DNA of 64,000 nt from Hymenolepis diminuta (GCA_900708905.1 CAADRB010000053.1:881721-945720); one strand, 5' to 3'; positions 41,994 through 54,368 are shown, counted from the first letter of the stretch. Numbers and translations: made by a program. The notes: a model not told the origin generated them from the letters alone.

Positions 41994-43025
41994 TATGATT
42001 GTGGAGTTCTCTGGAGTTCATTAACCCCGCTTAAGTATTAATTAAGCTTTCTCATGATAAGTGCTCTCATCGGATGAAATGTCTCACCCCAAATACATCG
42101 ACCTATAAGTAGCACAAGATGGTGCAAAAATATAGGGGCAGAGTGCTCCTATCAAATTCGATTTTGAGGAAAAGGACCTTGAGTAATATTTTTTGTGCTT
42201 TTACCTATTTAAAGACGAATAATACTACCGATAATGGTGTTGAAATAAAAAATCTGAAGGAAATGATCAGATACAGTTTAGCTTACCCTACATCTATTTG
42301 AACGATGCACTTGTCACAAATATGAATAAGTTTGAATAAGAATATTCCAAACCAGACAAAAGATAGGGAGAAATTTAAGCACACAGTATTAACAAAATTA
42401 GTAGAGCCGTGCGTAACAATCGGTACCCTTTTTAATTCACCTAACTAATCTAAAAGCATTAACCTATTTATTTTTTGTTTATTATATTTTTATTAATTTA
42501 GAAGTCTGTGGTGGTTCGTGGTTCATTGTGACTGGATGCCTCATTAAAAATGCAGTTTAGAATATTCTGGAGATCTAGAGCTAAATACTCTTTCTAAACC
42601 TAAAGAAAATAAAAATGGAGACAGAATGAAGTCTTCCCCTGCATAATCATTTTGAATTTTTAAGGGAAATAAACAATTGGGACTATGCGGTGTAGGCAGG
42701 AGGATGAGATCACAAAAAAATAAAACATTAACAAAAACCCTTTATGCCCGTAGTCATCGACACATTAATATAAAGCAAAATTGTCTTCGGTAAAATTGGA
42801 ACATAAATTATGTTAAAATCATGTTGGCTAGTTTCACGCTGCATGATTATTAGCTAGCAGAACAGGAACTTATGACAACGGTCTAATCAACCATCCAAAT
42901 TAATGAACTGGGGCTATTTGCCTCCTAACGTTATTCTCAACTTCTACTTGGTCTCCTAACTTTTATACCTTATTTATTGTTTCCAATGTTCAGACGCTTA
43001 CTCAAGGTGAAAACTTCTCTAGGGT

Positions 43026-43346
43026 TGCTATAGCCAGCAGATGTCTATCATCATCTAGCGATTAGAAATGATTGACTGGCGATAAGATCTCTACTACGGT
43101 GTCCGCAGGCGGTCCTGCTGTGTGTTTGCGTGTTTGAACACAGATACCTAAATGGGTGTCTATCATCACACCGAGACTCCGACAGCGAGACATGACTGAT
43201 GTCCAACGAAGAAATGTTTTGTATATAAACCTACTTTACTAATTAATAAATTGGAGATGGCTTGCCTGATCTGACGACATGAGTGACTTGACTTATTCCA
43301 TCTAATCGATCGATGTGACCCCGGTAGATCTTTCAACGTTATAACA
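43026..43346 (+). mobile_element. Solo LTR, family 1, copy 1
   Basis: Begins TGCTATAGCCAGCAG and ends GTTATAACA. A perfect 5-bp target-site duplication AGGGT flanks it (43021-43025 and 43347-43351). It contains GTATATAAA at 43221-43229 and AATAAA at 43245-43250 and aligns with the copy at 54369. No coding region of the parent element is adjacent. The parent family (Gypsy, BEL or other) cannot be told from the LTR, but a 5-bp duplication fits Gypsy- and BEL-type integrases. Confidence 0.87.
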
Positions 43347-43763
43347 AGGGTAATAATTATATACATGCTGCAGTAAAAGACATTATAAAATCATATTTTA
43401 TTCATCATTAATTAACTTATTTCATAAAATGCAATCGCTTGGTTTAGACGACTTGGAAAGTCTATTTGTAAACTCCAAAAATATCCATGAATTCACTCTT
43501 GATAATCAAATGGGAACATTTTAACAAATGTGAAAAAATAAGACGGTAAACTCAACTACTTTCATTTGTAAATTATGAATATGCCTTTCTTGATTTGTGA
43601 AATTAACAAGAGATAAACTAATCCAGGTATGTACAGCAGTATTTTAATCCTAATATAAGAAGATACTGCGAGATATTTTGCAATGGATACTCTTGAATAA
43701 TGGGAAAGAATGAAAGTATGTTTCTCACGGATGAAAAAATAAATATAATCCAAAACAATTAGA

Positions 43764-43917
43764 TGGACAATTTATCGTTTATTATTCATGAAATCGCATA
43801 TTTGTTAAAATGTGCTAAATTACAGGGCCGTTGCTTTACCTAATTTTGGAGTGAAGTCTACCATTATGTTAGTCCTTACTGCTATTTGCGGCCATTTTAG
43901 GAGACTGATGAGGCGAC
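43764..43917 (+). repeat. LTR-like repeat, family 2, copy A (isolated)
   Basis: Starts TGGACAATTTATCGTTTATT and aligns through TTTGGAGTGAAGTC to GCGGCCATTTTAGGAG. No coding sequence is next to it, so it may be a solo LTR. A matching target-site duplication was not found. Confidence 0.6.
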
Positions 43918-45196
43918 AACAGTTACCTGACCTAAGATAACTAAAGATTGACTAAAAGCAAAATATTCCAATCGCACAGACAGTTTTTTCCATTTACAAA
44001 TATTTGAAACCAATTTGTAAGACCCCGTGAATATCACGTGATCGTTGCTAGGAATGTTCATCTTTGCAAAAGCTAAGTTAATAATTAAGGTAAAATCAAA
44101 CTAAAATGAATATCTGAAACACCAATATTAGATTTCTGAACTCTCTTTATATCCCTTTTCTTCCCAGACCCTCAGTTTTTGATAAGCATATTAGGCATCC
44201 TTAACAAAAAATTGATCAAATTTCTTAATCTCATGCCCATTTTTCTTCTTCGTCCCTCCTGTAAATCAGAACAATAAAAAACCATGTTTCTTACAAGGCT
44301 AAACAGATCTACGACGACACTGATTAAAAATAATTCAAATATTCCATTCAAATTTTCATTAAACCTGGTTTTAATAAATGCTCAAGCTATTCATCTAGAA
44401 TGTAGAAAGGATATTCTAGGGACATTCCTTTTTTGTGAACTCAAACAGATATAAGAATTTCATGCTTACTCATCTTTTGTTGATGCATAATAACCTACAT
44501 GATTGATCATTTTGAGTTTCAGCCATGTGACCACTTAATTCTCAGACGTGCATAGTGCACAGTCTAGATGGTTGTGTTAACAACGGATAAACCTACCCAC
44601 CCATATAACAAACTGATGAATTTCGAAAATCACGAGTAATGGATGATGACTCAGTATCTAAATTGGTTATGGTGGGTTTATGTAAATTTTCATTTCTTTA
44701 ATACTTCATTTCGTTGCCATTCCATGGTATCTTCTAATACGATACGATACTTCTAATAATCTTAAATAAATTTAATTAAATGAAAATGTTTCAAGAAACA
44801 CTTATCATTTCCACAAATAAGGCCACTAGAAATCCGATTAGTAGCATCTCGAAGCATTCAATGTAAGTGAAAGTGAAGCAGAAATTAAACTGAACAGAAA
44901 ATCTATTTATAGAAAAAAAATCCTACAAGACGGTAACCGAATATTCGATAGTATATTCAACCGTATTTAAACTATATGAAAGAGTCTCCCAAGTGAATTA
45001 GAGTTCTTCGTGAGAGATGGAGCAAAATCCACCGAAACTAAATCAATGAATCAATCATCAAAACATTAAATGTACGGCTCTGAAGTCTTATAAATCTTAA
45101 ACAGATTGAGCAACCTATTGGCAACTCTATTCTTTAGTATCTCATTAGGTAAATTTAAAATTTTGGGATTAAAATCTTTTAATATCTAAAAACAAT

Positions 45197-45660
45197 ATGT
45201 TAAAAAGAACACACGACCATTTTAAAACATTTAAATTTTCGGGGAAGTTACTATTTACGGTAAATGAAGATTTATTAATAAGAATATCGGAAAAATACCC
45301 CTATTTCATGAAACAAAACGGGGTTGATAAGTCAAACGGATGCCTAATGCATATCTCCATAATGACAATTTACGAGATGTCTCAAGATCTACAAAAGATA
45401 AATTGATTTAATTGAAATCCAAAGACGATAGTCAATTAATCCAACCGCTGTTGACCAAGAAAGCAATGACCATGAAAAAATATCTTAGCAGACTGGATTC
45501 TACCCCGAAAGGATATAAAATTAAATTTCCTTTGAATGATGTTTTTATTATCCAAGGATTAGTTTATATATTCTCAGCCATCAAAACGCAAAATATTAAC
45601 GCCAAAACTCAGATTAACTTAATGAAATTTAAAGTGCGCACGTTAATGGATACTTGTTAA
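45197..45660 (+). other. Two adjacent open frames, unidentified
   Basis: 69 and 82 codons in different frames separated by five bases, both Lys- and Ile-rich (e.g. SKDDSQLIQPLLTKK). No motif, domain or splice site that I recognise. A single frameshift would nearly join them. Chance in AT-rich DNA is possible. Confidence 0.2.
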
Positions 45661-46574
45661 GACCCAGAATATGACATCAAAAATTTTCAAAATCTGACAA
45701 TCGGAATGCAAAGGCGAATGCAACTGGTGGGGGAAGTAATCCCCAAAAAATGCTTTTCTTTTTCCTTTTGCTAGAATATTGTTTACCGAATACTTTCTTT
45801 GTAATAAATATAGAAACAAGCGACACGCACTTTGTGGTGTGTGTGTCGTGACAACTGTGTGTCTGTACCACTACTAAAGGAGGCATCCAATCACCAAGCC
45901 ACCATGAGCCCACGCACTTCATGGTTAGGGTATTGAACAATCTAACGAAGTGAGAGGAACTTCCTCCGATAGAAGATCAATCTAGGTAAAACAAATTAGA
46001 ATTTAACATATTAATAATAGAATGGAAAGCCATGAAAATTTAGTGCTATTTGCATCTGGAAATCGGATTAGCTATCTGCTTAATAAAGTGATTTAGACCT
46101 GCTAATTCTGATACAAAATTTTCAAAAGATCAATCTGCTAATTCCGCTGATTAATATCGACTGAAATAAATTAAAATGGAATTTAAGATTCAATAAAACA
46201 ATTAATTTTTCTTGAAAGAAACAATGCAAATAATTTATTTTAATTAATGATGTTGAATTATCTAACTCAGGTAAGATTTACAAGCTAACTCATTGAATTT
46301 TAATCGGAACTTAGCTTAAACATTTAGAAGATAATAGAATTGAATTCTGATTAATAAATCGCCAATTAATTGCACGGCGTTTTCACCTTCTTTCTGTGAT
46401 AGAAAGTCTGCTTTTAGCAGGATAATTAAGCAAGCTTGAATTTATTAATCGTAAACTTTGAGTTATTAAAGATAAAGCAATTATACATTCAGTGGAACAA
46501 CAACAGAACAAGTTATTGGCTAATGGGTAAGTCAGTTAGATTAGATTTGTTTCTCATGTTTATCCTTCAATGTA

Positions 46575-46710
46575 TGTTTCCCTGGGCGTGGTGGTTCACA
46601 AACATGTCTTGTCCAATCAGGGAATCTTTGGCTATTTCCAAGCTTTATATAAACGCGAAAATCCTGTATGCAGCTTGGGAGCGCTTTAAAAACACGCGCT
46701 TTGCGCACTA
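46575..46710 (+). promoter_or_regulatory. Promoter-like patch without a gene
   Basis: GGGCGTGGTGG (46584-46594, Sp1/KLF-like), CCAATCA (46613-46619) and TATATAAA (46646-46653) follow each other with spacing typical of a core promoter. Local GC is higher than around it. No coding region follows within reach. An unrecognised LTR is a likely source. Confidence 0.3.
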
Positions 46711-47528
46711 TATTTATCCTTCTAACCACTTCTTTCAAAACAACTCAGACTAATGTATTTCGTTGAACGGAATGGAGACACTGTATTATCAAGCGGACAC
46801 CACAAAAATCATATATTTGCTGACAAAATGGAAAGGTGTTATCAATCCAAAAGGGTAGATGGACTAATAAAACACAAAAAGATTATGAGAAGACAGGTGT
46901 AATATTTCTAAAACCTTCTCTAACTTACTTCAATTAGTGCTCAGGGGGTTGCCATTAGGTTACCTTATAAATCTAAATATATGGTGGTAATATTATTTTG
47001 AATAATTGCCAGTAGTTGAAAAATGTCAAAAATTTAAAGATTTAAACTCCAGTCTGAAATTAAAATTTGACATAGATTTAAAGACTGGTCGATTTGGAAT
47101 ATCAACAAGTTGTGGGTTTGAAAATCAGTGAACACCAAATGACCGGAACAGAAGAAGAGCCAATAAAACTGCAAAATATTACGCCTCTACAAGAAATATA
47201 TGTTTGGTAATTGATAAATTAACGTATTTAGGATATAAAATACGCGGGTCAGCATGACAGACTTGAAGTCTAAGATTGGTGCCACAGAATTTCAAAGAGG
47301 TTTTTAATAATTACACCTTATACTGTATTAAGAATAATATTTGATTTGACCTAAAAACAAAGTGAATGTTTGGTTTTCATGATTAAACTAATGAAGATGA
47401 GATAGAGATGAAAAAAGAGTAATTTTTTTTGAAAATATGCAACTACTGCCTAAAGAATTTCTGTAATTTAACAACATTATGGTACAAATTTGTGGAAGCG
47501 TGTGTTTTACACAACAAGAAAAATCAAA

Positions 47529-47650
47529 TGAACAATTTATTGTTAATTATTTATAAAATTTGCTTATTCGTTAAAATATTGGAATTAGATCTACCATTGC
47601 TGTAATCCATGCTATTACTGAGCTCAGGAATTTGCGACTATTTTGCGAAG
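47529..47650 (+). repeat. LTR-like repeat, family 2, copy B (5' side)
   Basis: Aligns with 49033 and 43764 from the TG start to the TTTGCG...TTTTG block. It lacks about 35 bases in the middle that the other two copies have. Confidence 0.7.
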
Positions 47651-48399
47651 TCAAAAAGTATTCGGCTTCTCAAGAGATAGTGGATTGCTCGATACTTAAC
47701 AAAGTGTTTTGAGAGCTTGCCTACAAAAATAAAGATTCTTTCTGCAAAAATTAAAAACAAATATTCTCATGATGTTTCTGTCAATTCTACTGCCAATGTT
47801 TCTCATAATTTTACTAAAAATTGTCCTCCATCTCCTGTTATACTATTATCTCGTAAGGCGCTTTCTAATGCAACTCCTATTGAGGCGGCCAATGATGACA
47901 GAAATTTACTCATCAGTTATATATAGTGCAAAATAACGAAGTTTATGCACTCTATGGAATCATCTATACCTAAAGCAGTTCCAGCACGATTTACTTCTGA
48001 GCCTACCGTACGTAAGCAGCGATCAGTCATGAAATCCTGTCTGTTTATTCACCAGACAAATCAAAAATGCCGCCTAAAGGGACAGAAAGAAGGTTGTTCT
48101 CCTCTTGCCTCTTTCTCAATGTTCGAACAGTCTACCATGATTAAGTCTCCAAAATGTCCTGGTCAGTGCAACCACATTTGAGCTAAACCATGCTCGTTCG
48201 CTGTCCTAAATTATTGCCACTGATGGACGATAAACGCAAGAACCCAAGGAAATCGGTCTTGCTAAACCTGTTTCTCTCGCAAATGGAACAGTGTTAAAAG
48301 TGGTTATACAAAATACAGGCGAGGCTGCACTTCTAATCATCAGGATCTTATATGCTCTCAAACTTAAGTCCCTTGGTCATACATTGATCTCAGTCTCGT

Positions 48400-48770
48400 T
48401 GAGTCAATTCAGGAAATCTTGTCTTATCCTGACGGATTCATATTCAAACTGGCCTGAGACTATAACCCTTAGGTCTGCCACAACCGCTACCATCATTAAC
48501 AGCCTCCGTCAGGTATTCGCCAGTGATGGCCTACAAAATTATTGTGTCCTGAAATGTCACTCGGTTCTCCTTTACTCAATTTGAGGACCTTTATCGCGAT
48601 CTAGATATCTCACTTTCGCACTATCCACCTTATCTTAATGGTCTGGATGAGGAACTTGTTGACAAAGTGAAAAGGCAACTTCTCATTTCACAAAGGGAGG
48701 AGACAATGGAAGAGATTCCTAATTCTTTACAGTCTAGGTATCAGATGACGCCCCACGTTGGTGTTTAAAT
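48400..48770 (+). pseudogene. Gypsy integrase core fragment
   Basis: LILTDSYSNWPETITL (48423-48470) carries the first catalytic aspartate in the TDSYSNWPE block, followed by SATTATIINSLRQVFASDG. A frameshift comes near 48530. Then a stop (TGA) falls where the second catalytic aspartate of the SDNG block should be, followed by FTQFEDLYRDLDI, a PPY-LNG block and VDKVKRQLL. The order and spacing are those of Ty3/Gypsy integrase catalytic cores. Inactive. Confidence 0.85.
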
Positions 48771-49032
48771 CTGGATGCCCTGGTACCAACATCTCCGCTC
48801 TCGACACACAGCCTTGACCTTCAAATCGAAAAAAGATCCAACAAAGATTTATCTGGACACATGTGACCTCCCTCCGCTTTGGAATCTCGAACTTCTGGGA
48901 ACCCAGAGCATTAACTGATCCGACCGTTACTCCGAATGCTTCAGAAAATCCCGAAAAAGAATCAAGGTGGATCCAAAGCTCAAACGTATTGATAGACAAC
49001 TTTCGCCGTGGAGTGTTGGATGAAAAACTAAG

Positions 49033-49186
49033 TGAACAATTTATTGTTAATTATTCATAAAAATTGCGTATTTACTAAAATGTGCTAAAGTGAAGAGTAG
49101 TTGTCTTGCAGAAGTTTGGAGTAAAGTCTTCTATTATTGTAATCCGTGTTATTTGAGATTTGCAGCTTTTTTGGAAGGCTAATAGG
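49033..49186 (+). repeat. LTR-like repeat, family 2, copy C (3' side)
   Basis: Follows the integrase remnant. Shares the start, the AAAATGTGCTAAA block, TTTGGAGTRAAGTC and the TTTGCRG block with the copy at 43764. Confidence 0.7.
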
Positions 49187-50872
49187 GTTTATAACAAAAA
49201 GCATTATAATAAGTAACTAAAATAAAAGTGGTGAATCAGAACTTGTTGGAAGATCAATTTCTAGCGCCGTAAAAAGGAGAGGATGGGAAATAATGGTATA
49301 ACACAATCGAATCACCCTTTAAATCGAACTAGAAAAATTAAAAAAGATCTAGAAAATGGTGGAAATCTAACATACGATCCCATTCCTTCAAGGAACTTAT
49401 AATTAAAGTAACGAAACTTAAGTAGCGTTAATTCCAGTAAAGATATTTTTATAATATGATCGGAATCTAATGATCTTAAAAGAGGAAAATGAGTTGTAAG
49501 AAAGAGAGCTCGTTAAGTCTGAACTGGGTAGGTGAAAATTGTAGTGTGATAAACGCTAAAGTAAGGTACACCTGGGAAGGCTGTATGTTTGGTTCCCTTT
49601 GTGAGTCACTACGTGGCTGTCTAGGGCTGGGAAGATCTACGCAAAGTCATTAACTAGACTCAATCGCAATCAATGTAATTCTTTCACCAGAAGAGCTACA
49701 GTGAGGCTTCCCTCTAAAAAAGTGAGCAGTGGGAAAATGAATTATACAAAAATGAATTATAGTCCGCTCATTGTTTAATAGGTTTAGACATTGCCAAATG
49801 TGTCATTGCGTTGAAGGATCTCCCAAACATTAAAAATTTTTGTACAACATTAATTGATTCATTTTAATAAAAAATCATACTTACATTTTTGCATTTACTT
49901 AAACTGTTTTCAAACGTTTCAGTTGAAGAATCGTGGTCAGCGATTTGTACTCCCATTTTTCGCGATAACTCAGTTTTAGCCTCTAAAATCTAACGCCATA
50001 TTGGTTACAAGGCACTTAACAAGTGTTAGTGCTGACACTTAATTCTCAAGCTCTCTCCAAATTCGTCTACCCTTACCTTCGCTCTGTTTTTCATTAGTGT
50101 TCTCCTGCTTTCGCAATTTCTCTATCTAACTCAATTGTTGTGTTCAATAAATTCTGTTTCACCCTCGACCCAATCTTCTGGATCTCTGGGACTGCCGTTG
50201 TCTGCAATTAGCTATTAACTGATACTCAGAACAGTTTAATGACCCTGCAAGAATTCTTAGTTTCAACAGTCTCATAATTAAATTTGATTTCAAAACAAGA
50301 ATGCGACATGAGAAATTCAAATAGAGACCCATTGTATAACAAATAAATCCGTAGTAGTATGATTGATTGGACACCTTCAAAGTTGGTTCTGACACATGGT
50401 TCTTTTAGAAAGGAAGTTAATTCTCCAAGATGTTACTGTGAAAGGTAGCAGTGCATAGGAAAACACTTCCATAAAAGCAAATCAGACGTGCTAAGCAATT
50501 TGTAAGACACTATGGCTGTGTGAGAATACCCGGAAAGATTATATTCCAAGTGCTATTGAACTCGGGTGAACGGAGTGGTAATTAATGTTAATTATTGGCA
50601 GCAAACTTGAGAACGAGGGATACTACGAATAAATGGAAGGGAAAATTTCATTGTAAGAAATTAGTAAAAACGGTGGACTAAAATGGTTTCAAACCCATCG
50701 GTGAATATCGATTGACTGGAATAATCAATCATGTCGATTGAATCTGATTAAAAGGAATAGCGGAACACTTAATTGACTTGTAAAAACTTCCCAAGTCTCT
50801 TTAGGCAGGTGGTCATAACAACTGATTTGAAGCGAGAGGAGGAATTCTTATGAGAAACTCGCATTTTACTAT

Positions 50873-50885
50873 NNNNNNNNNNNNN
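50873..50885. other. Assembly gap (13 N)
   Basis: Short N run touching the end of a SINE copy, probably a collapsed repeat join. Confidence 0.98.
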
Positions 50886-50995
50886 TGACCATAATTATCC
50901 AGTGCAGTCGGCCATTGGATGTGCATTGATGAATATTGATCTCTTGACCTCCGACTTGGCAGACATACACTCTAACCAGTCACTGATGCATTTGT
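50886..50995 (-). repeat. tRNA-derived SINE, copy 5
   Basis: The complement has TGACTGGTTAGAGTGTATGT (good A-box), CTGCCAAGTCGGAGGTC, AGATCAATATTC (B-box position) and ACATCCAATGGCCGACTG. It begins directly after a 13-N gap. Confidence 0.62.
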
Positions 50996-52156
50996 TGAAT
51001 TCTAGATGACATTCGATTTATTATTTGATGTTCCAAAGAATTTTAAAATTCAAATTTTGATTTATCCAAAATGGCATATACTGAGGATCCATGAATAGGC
51101 CTTATTAGATAAGGTTCAACGGTAAACTTTCTTAAATAATCTTATCTGAAATTATTATTCATGATATTATATTAAGTACTTGTCAGTTATAAAATGTACG
51201 GTGAATATGACTGTCTCGGTTTGAAATATTACTCCATCAAAATAAGACGAATGTTGGGACAAAATAGATTGAAATTTGTCAGTCCATCTCTGATACCCAA
51301 ACGTTAGAATAGAGCAATAAATCCTTACATAAAATCAAAACAATTCAGGTGAGTTGATAGCGAAACACTGATGGTAAAAAATACCGTAGTATGAGTGTAC
51401 TCAAATATACGTGATGTAAAGTGCCATTAAGCACTCAAACGGAGCAGGTTTCCACGTGAATAGAGAAGTAAACAACTTTTAGTTGGCGACGATAGCCTCG
51501 AAAGAAATCATTTATTTTAACAAAGTAGGCGTTTTAAACACATAAATGCTAACAAATATTGTGATCTGTTTGACTGAACGCAGGCAAAAAGTATTAATTT
51601 CATACTTTAAAGCATAATTATTCCACAATTTCAACTACTAAAAATATATTAGAGTTATACCGCAAAAATTTACCGTTATAATATATATGGCTTTTTAATC
51701 GAAACGTTTCAAAGGATCCTATCACAGATAAATAATTAAACAACACTATAATTTCGAAAATACCTTAAAGATCGCGAATTCATAAAAATACGTCTAATCC
51801 TTAAGAATAATTAAAAATTAAGTACAACAGAGGAATAAAAAGTTTATAATTATACCATAAAAATCCCCAAAAGCTATCTACACAAGCGGTAATTCATAAT
51901 CTGAATATTCAAATTGTATCAAGGGAAAGTCCTTGAAGGAAACCTACCAAAATAAAGATATCCCATAAATCAAATTTGTTTTAGTTACTTTATAGAGGAT
52001 CATTTTAGCCAAATTATTATCTTAATGACATCTAGTATAGTTGCATTAGAAAAAAACCTCTAAAGCATTATGGCAAACATTAGAAGCGCAAACTGAGCTA
52101 AACCTCTTCTGTCACGATCGAATAAAGGCAATAAATTCAAGAGGATTTTAGAGGGT

Positions 52157-53198
52157 TTAACATACCGCTGTTACGCCGGCGTCTATGTGCGCTCGAAAAT
52201 GAGGGATATGCAAATGAGAATGCGCACAGGGGAGGAAGAAGAAGAAGGAGAAAAACACACAAAAGAGGTTTACTATACTTACCCGAAAAACGCAGTCGTT
52301 TATCAGAAAGGTCTCCGTCAAGAGTGCCCACCGTAGCAAGACTATCTCTTGACCGCTTACATGAAAACATGATATTACTATTGGTGTCCGTGTTGTTGTT
52401 CTGCGGAATCTGATTCTCCTGTTTCATAATACGATTCGCCTCATTCATGATGGAGGAGAATGTAAAATGTCCATTGATAGCGGCAGTTTCAGAAGCCGTG
52501 CGTTTATAAAAATTGCGGATACTAAATAGAAGTGTATAGAGGAGGAGAAATCAAGACCTTACTCTGTGCAAGCACCAGCTTCAAGTAAGATTTTCATGCA
52601 TCCTACATAACCCTGTCTAGCCGCTTTATGGAGAGCTGTATCGCCAGTTGAATCCTGAGTGTTAACACGGGCTCCACTCCTAATGAGAAGAATCACGCTA
52701 TCTTCGAAACCCATTTCAGCTGCTACGTGGAGTGGTGTAAGAAGAGATCGCTGGGCTGCAACATCTATAGCTCCTGCACGTGCCAAAACTGTGAGACAGT
52801 CAAGCTGATTAGCTGAAGCTGCCCAATGAGCAGGAGTCCAGTAGTTGAGAGTATCTACATCGAAGGGGCTGAAGTTGGTTCGAATGAGACATTGTTCAAG
52901 TCCGATGGCATCTCCTACGTGACTGAGATAATGAATAGGATATTGACAGAGAATCTCGTTCTGAAAATCTGATGTCTAAATATGTATTAAATAATGATTA
53001 ATATTAAATTAGCAATTTTAAGCAGAATATAACATTTATATATGATATATATGAAACATAATTAGGCATATATTACACTTTTTAATGTAACATTGCACTC
53101 TCAAATTAATGAAATTGTGATTTTTATATGAGAAAGTGTCTTTTACAAGGACTACAAGGTACTATAGATGATAACAAAAAGAGAACCTGACTCACCAT
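52157..53198 (-). CDS. ANKRD10: ANKRD10-like ankyrin repeat protein
   Basis: Spliced model: possible exon 1 ending in ATG at 53198-53196, exon 2 52960-52563, exon 3 52521-52283, terminal exon 52182-52157; 221 aa in total. Exon 2 (398 nt) is certain: CAG acceptor, GTAAGG donor, no stops, and ankyrin repeats around WTPAHWAASANQLDCL, LTPLHVAAEMGFEDSV and TGDTALHKAARQGYVGCM. Exon 3 joins in frame over a 41-nt intron, continues a fourth degenerate repeat (DIRNFYKRTASETAAI) and has a basic CKRSRDSL...DKRLRF stretch at the position of the basic RKR region in human ANKRD10. Its donor is GTAAGT. The last exon (CATAG acceptor, eight residues, TAA) and the ATG-only first exon (ATG followed at once by GTGAGT) are inferred from splice sites alone. 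Human ANKRD10 has a much longer C-terminal tail. Its molecular function is poorly known; a scaffold role is only a guess from the repeats. Confidence 0.82.
52522..52562 (-). other. 41-nt intron in the ANKRD10-like gene
   Basis: Donor GTAAGG at 52562-52557 and acceptor TTTAG ending at 52522. The flanking reading frames join (phase 2) into a continuous ankyrin repeat, which supports removal of exactly these 41 bases. Such short introns are known in flatworms and some other compact-intron lineages. The donor and acceptor regions must nearly touch. Confidence 0.85.
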
Positions 53199-54368
53199 CC
53201 TAGAAACTTTCCCCGAATTTACTGAATTTGACTATTGATGTTGAGCGTTAATTCGCAAGGACGAATAAACGTTTTATTGCATTGATTTGGTGTAGTAAAA
53301 CATAAATTTATGGAATTTATAAATAGGCGAAAATGGATTATATTATGAATATATGAACTCGAACAATTTAAATTTATACATGTGATATGCATTTGGCCAG
53401 ATTTTCTTGGCCAGAAATATATTATTTCACATGTAATATTTCCGATAAACTCAAAGCTATAAACGAATGAACTCAATAATAGCTTAACAAATGTATTTTG
53501 AATTTCTTTTTTATCGTAATTTTACTACTATAAACATGGTCAAATAGATTTCTATTTTCAAATAGAAATCTGGTATTCCCCTTGATTTAACTTTGTTAAT
53601 CAAATAGTGGAAGATTCAGGACTTATTGAAAGCACAAAAAAATAGGCAGCTAACCACTAAGATTACTTCATTACCACAACAATATTCTCCAACAGAATAA
53701 ATTATTCAGTTTTGGCATTTCAGATGAAAGATTATAATATTGTCAAATGCGATCAAGACATCTTTATGTACTCATCGATGCTGAAAACTTGAAGACCCCT
53801 TCCAATTTTGCTCCGAATCTTCCCACTTCTACAACTTCACATTCGCTTTACAATATCAACAATAAAAAACAAGTTTATAGCTGTCATAATGAACGTTATA
53901 ATAGTATCACATTATAATACAACGTTTAAATTAAAACAAAAATCTCTGACGTAATTTAATCAACCCCTGAAAATGATTATCCTGGTATAATTTAAGAATG
54001 TACGTAAGGTTCAGCAACAACTGCTATCTTGGCCATAAAATCCTGTTTCTCCCCTTCGCTGCCATGAGTTTGAGTAAGTGTCAGATGTGTTTGGACTGGA
54101 GTACGACCTAAAATTAACGTAAAATAGTTTAGATGGGCTTTAATATCGTGTATTTGATGACATCAAGTTAAGCTAAAACCCATTCAAAAGAATGGACTAT
54201 TATTAAATCCCTTGAAACGCGGTGTCATAGCAAACCATATTGCAGTGTCAACGTCCTGCTCTGGAGTCCTCAATCTATTTTTCATTTTCCAATAGAATGA
54301 TGGCATTAATGGAGCCGCGGCATGCAAAGTATGAAAATGAAATTATATGGTTTAGAGTATAAAATATA

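Larger units (their letters stand above)
47529..49186 (+). mobile_element. Deleted Gypsy-type element between two LTR-like repeats
   Basis: Two copies of one sequence, starting TGAACAATTTATTGTTAATT at 47529 and 49033, flank a plus-strand integrase remnant. Only about 1.4 kb lies between them, against 4-5 kb in a full element, so most of gag-pol is gone. A candidate gag zinc-knuckle trace (KSCLFIHQTNQKCRLKG) is near 48030-48080. I could not fix the 3' ends of the repeats or a target-site duplication. The LTR reading rests on position and on the TG start. Confidence 0.68.
49187..52156. other. Gene-free DNA downstream of ANKRD10
   Basis: Holds the N gap and SINE copy 5. No AATAAA signal for ANKRD10 was found in the first 100 bases past its stop on the minus strand. 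Confidence 0.55.

Noticed and set aside
43166..43366. Similar minus-strand frames at 43166-43366 and 54501-54689
   Set aside because: Their similarity comes from the two solo LTR copies read backwards, not from a shared protein.
43899..43920. CTGATGAGGCGACAAC as a hammerhead ribozyme core
   Set aside because: No GAAA core or pairing stems; it lies at the end of a family 2 LTR-like copy.
48727..48999. 90-codon minus frame
   Set aside because: Antisense to the integrase remnant region; no family match on this strand.
52137..52448. 103-codon minus frame with a hydrophobic stretch like a membrane segment
   Set aside because: The hydrophobic part is the translated intron after the GTAAGT donor at 52282; the exon ends at 52283.
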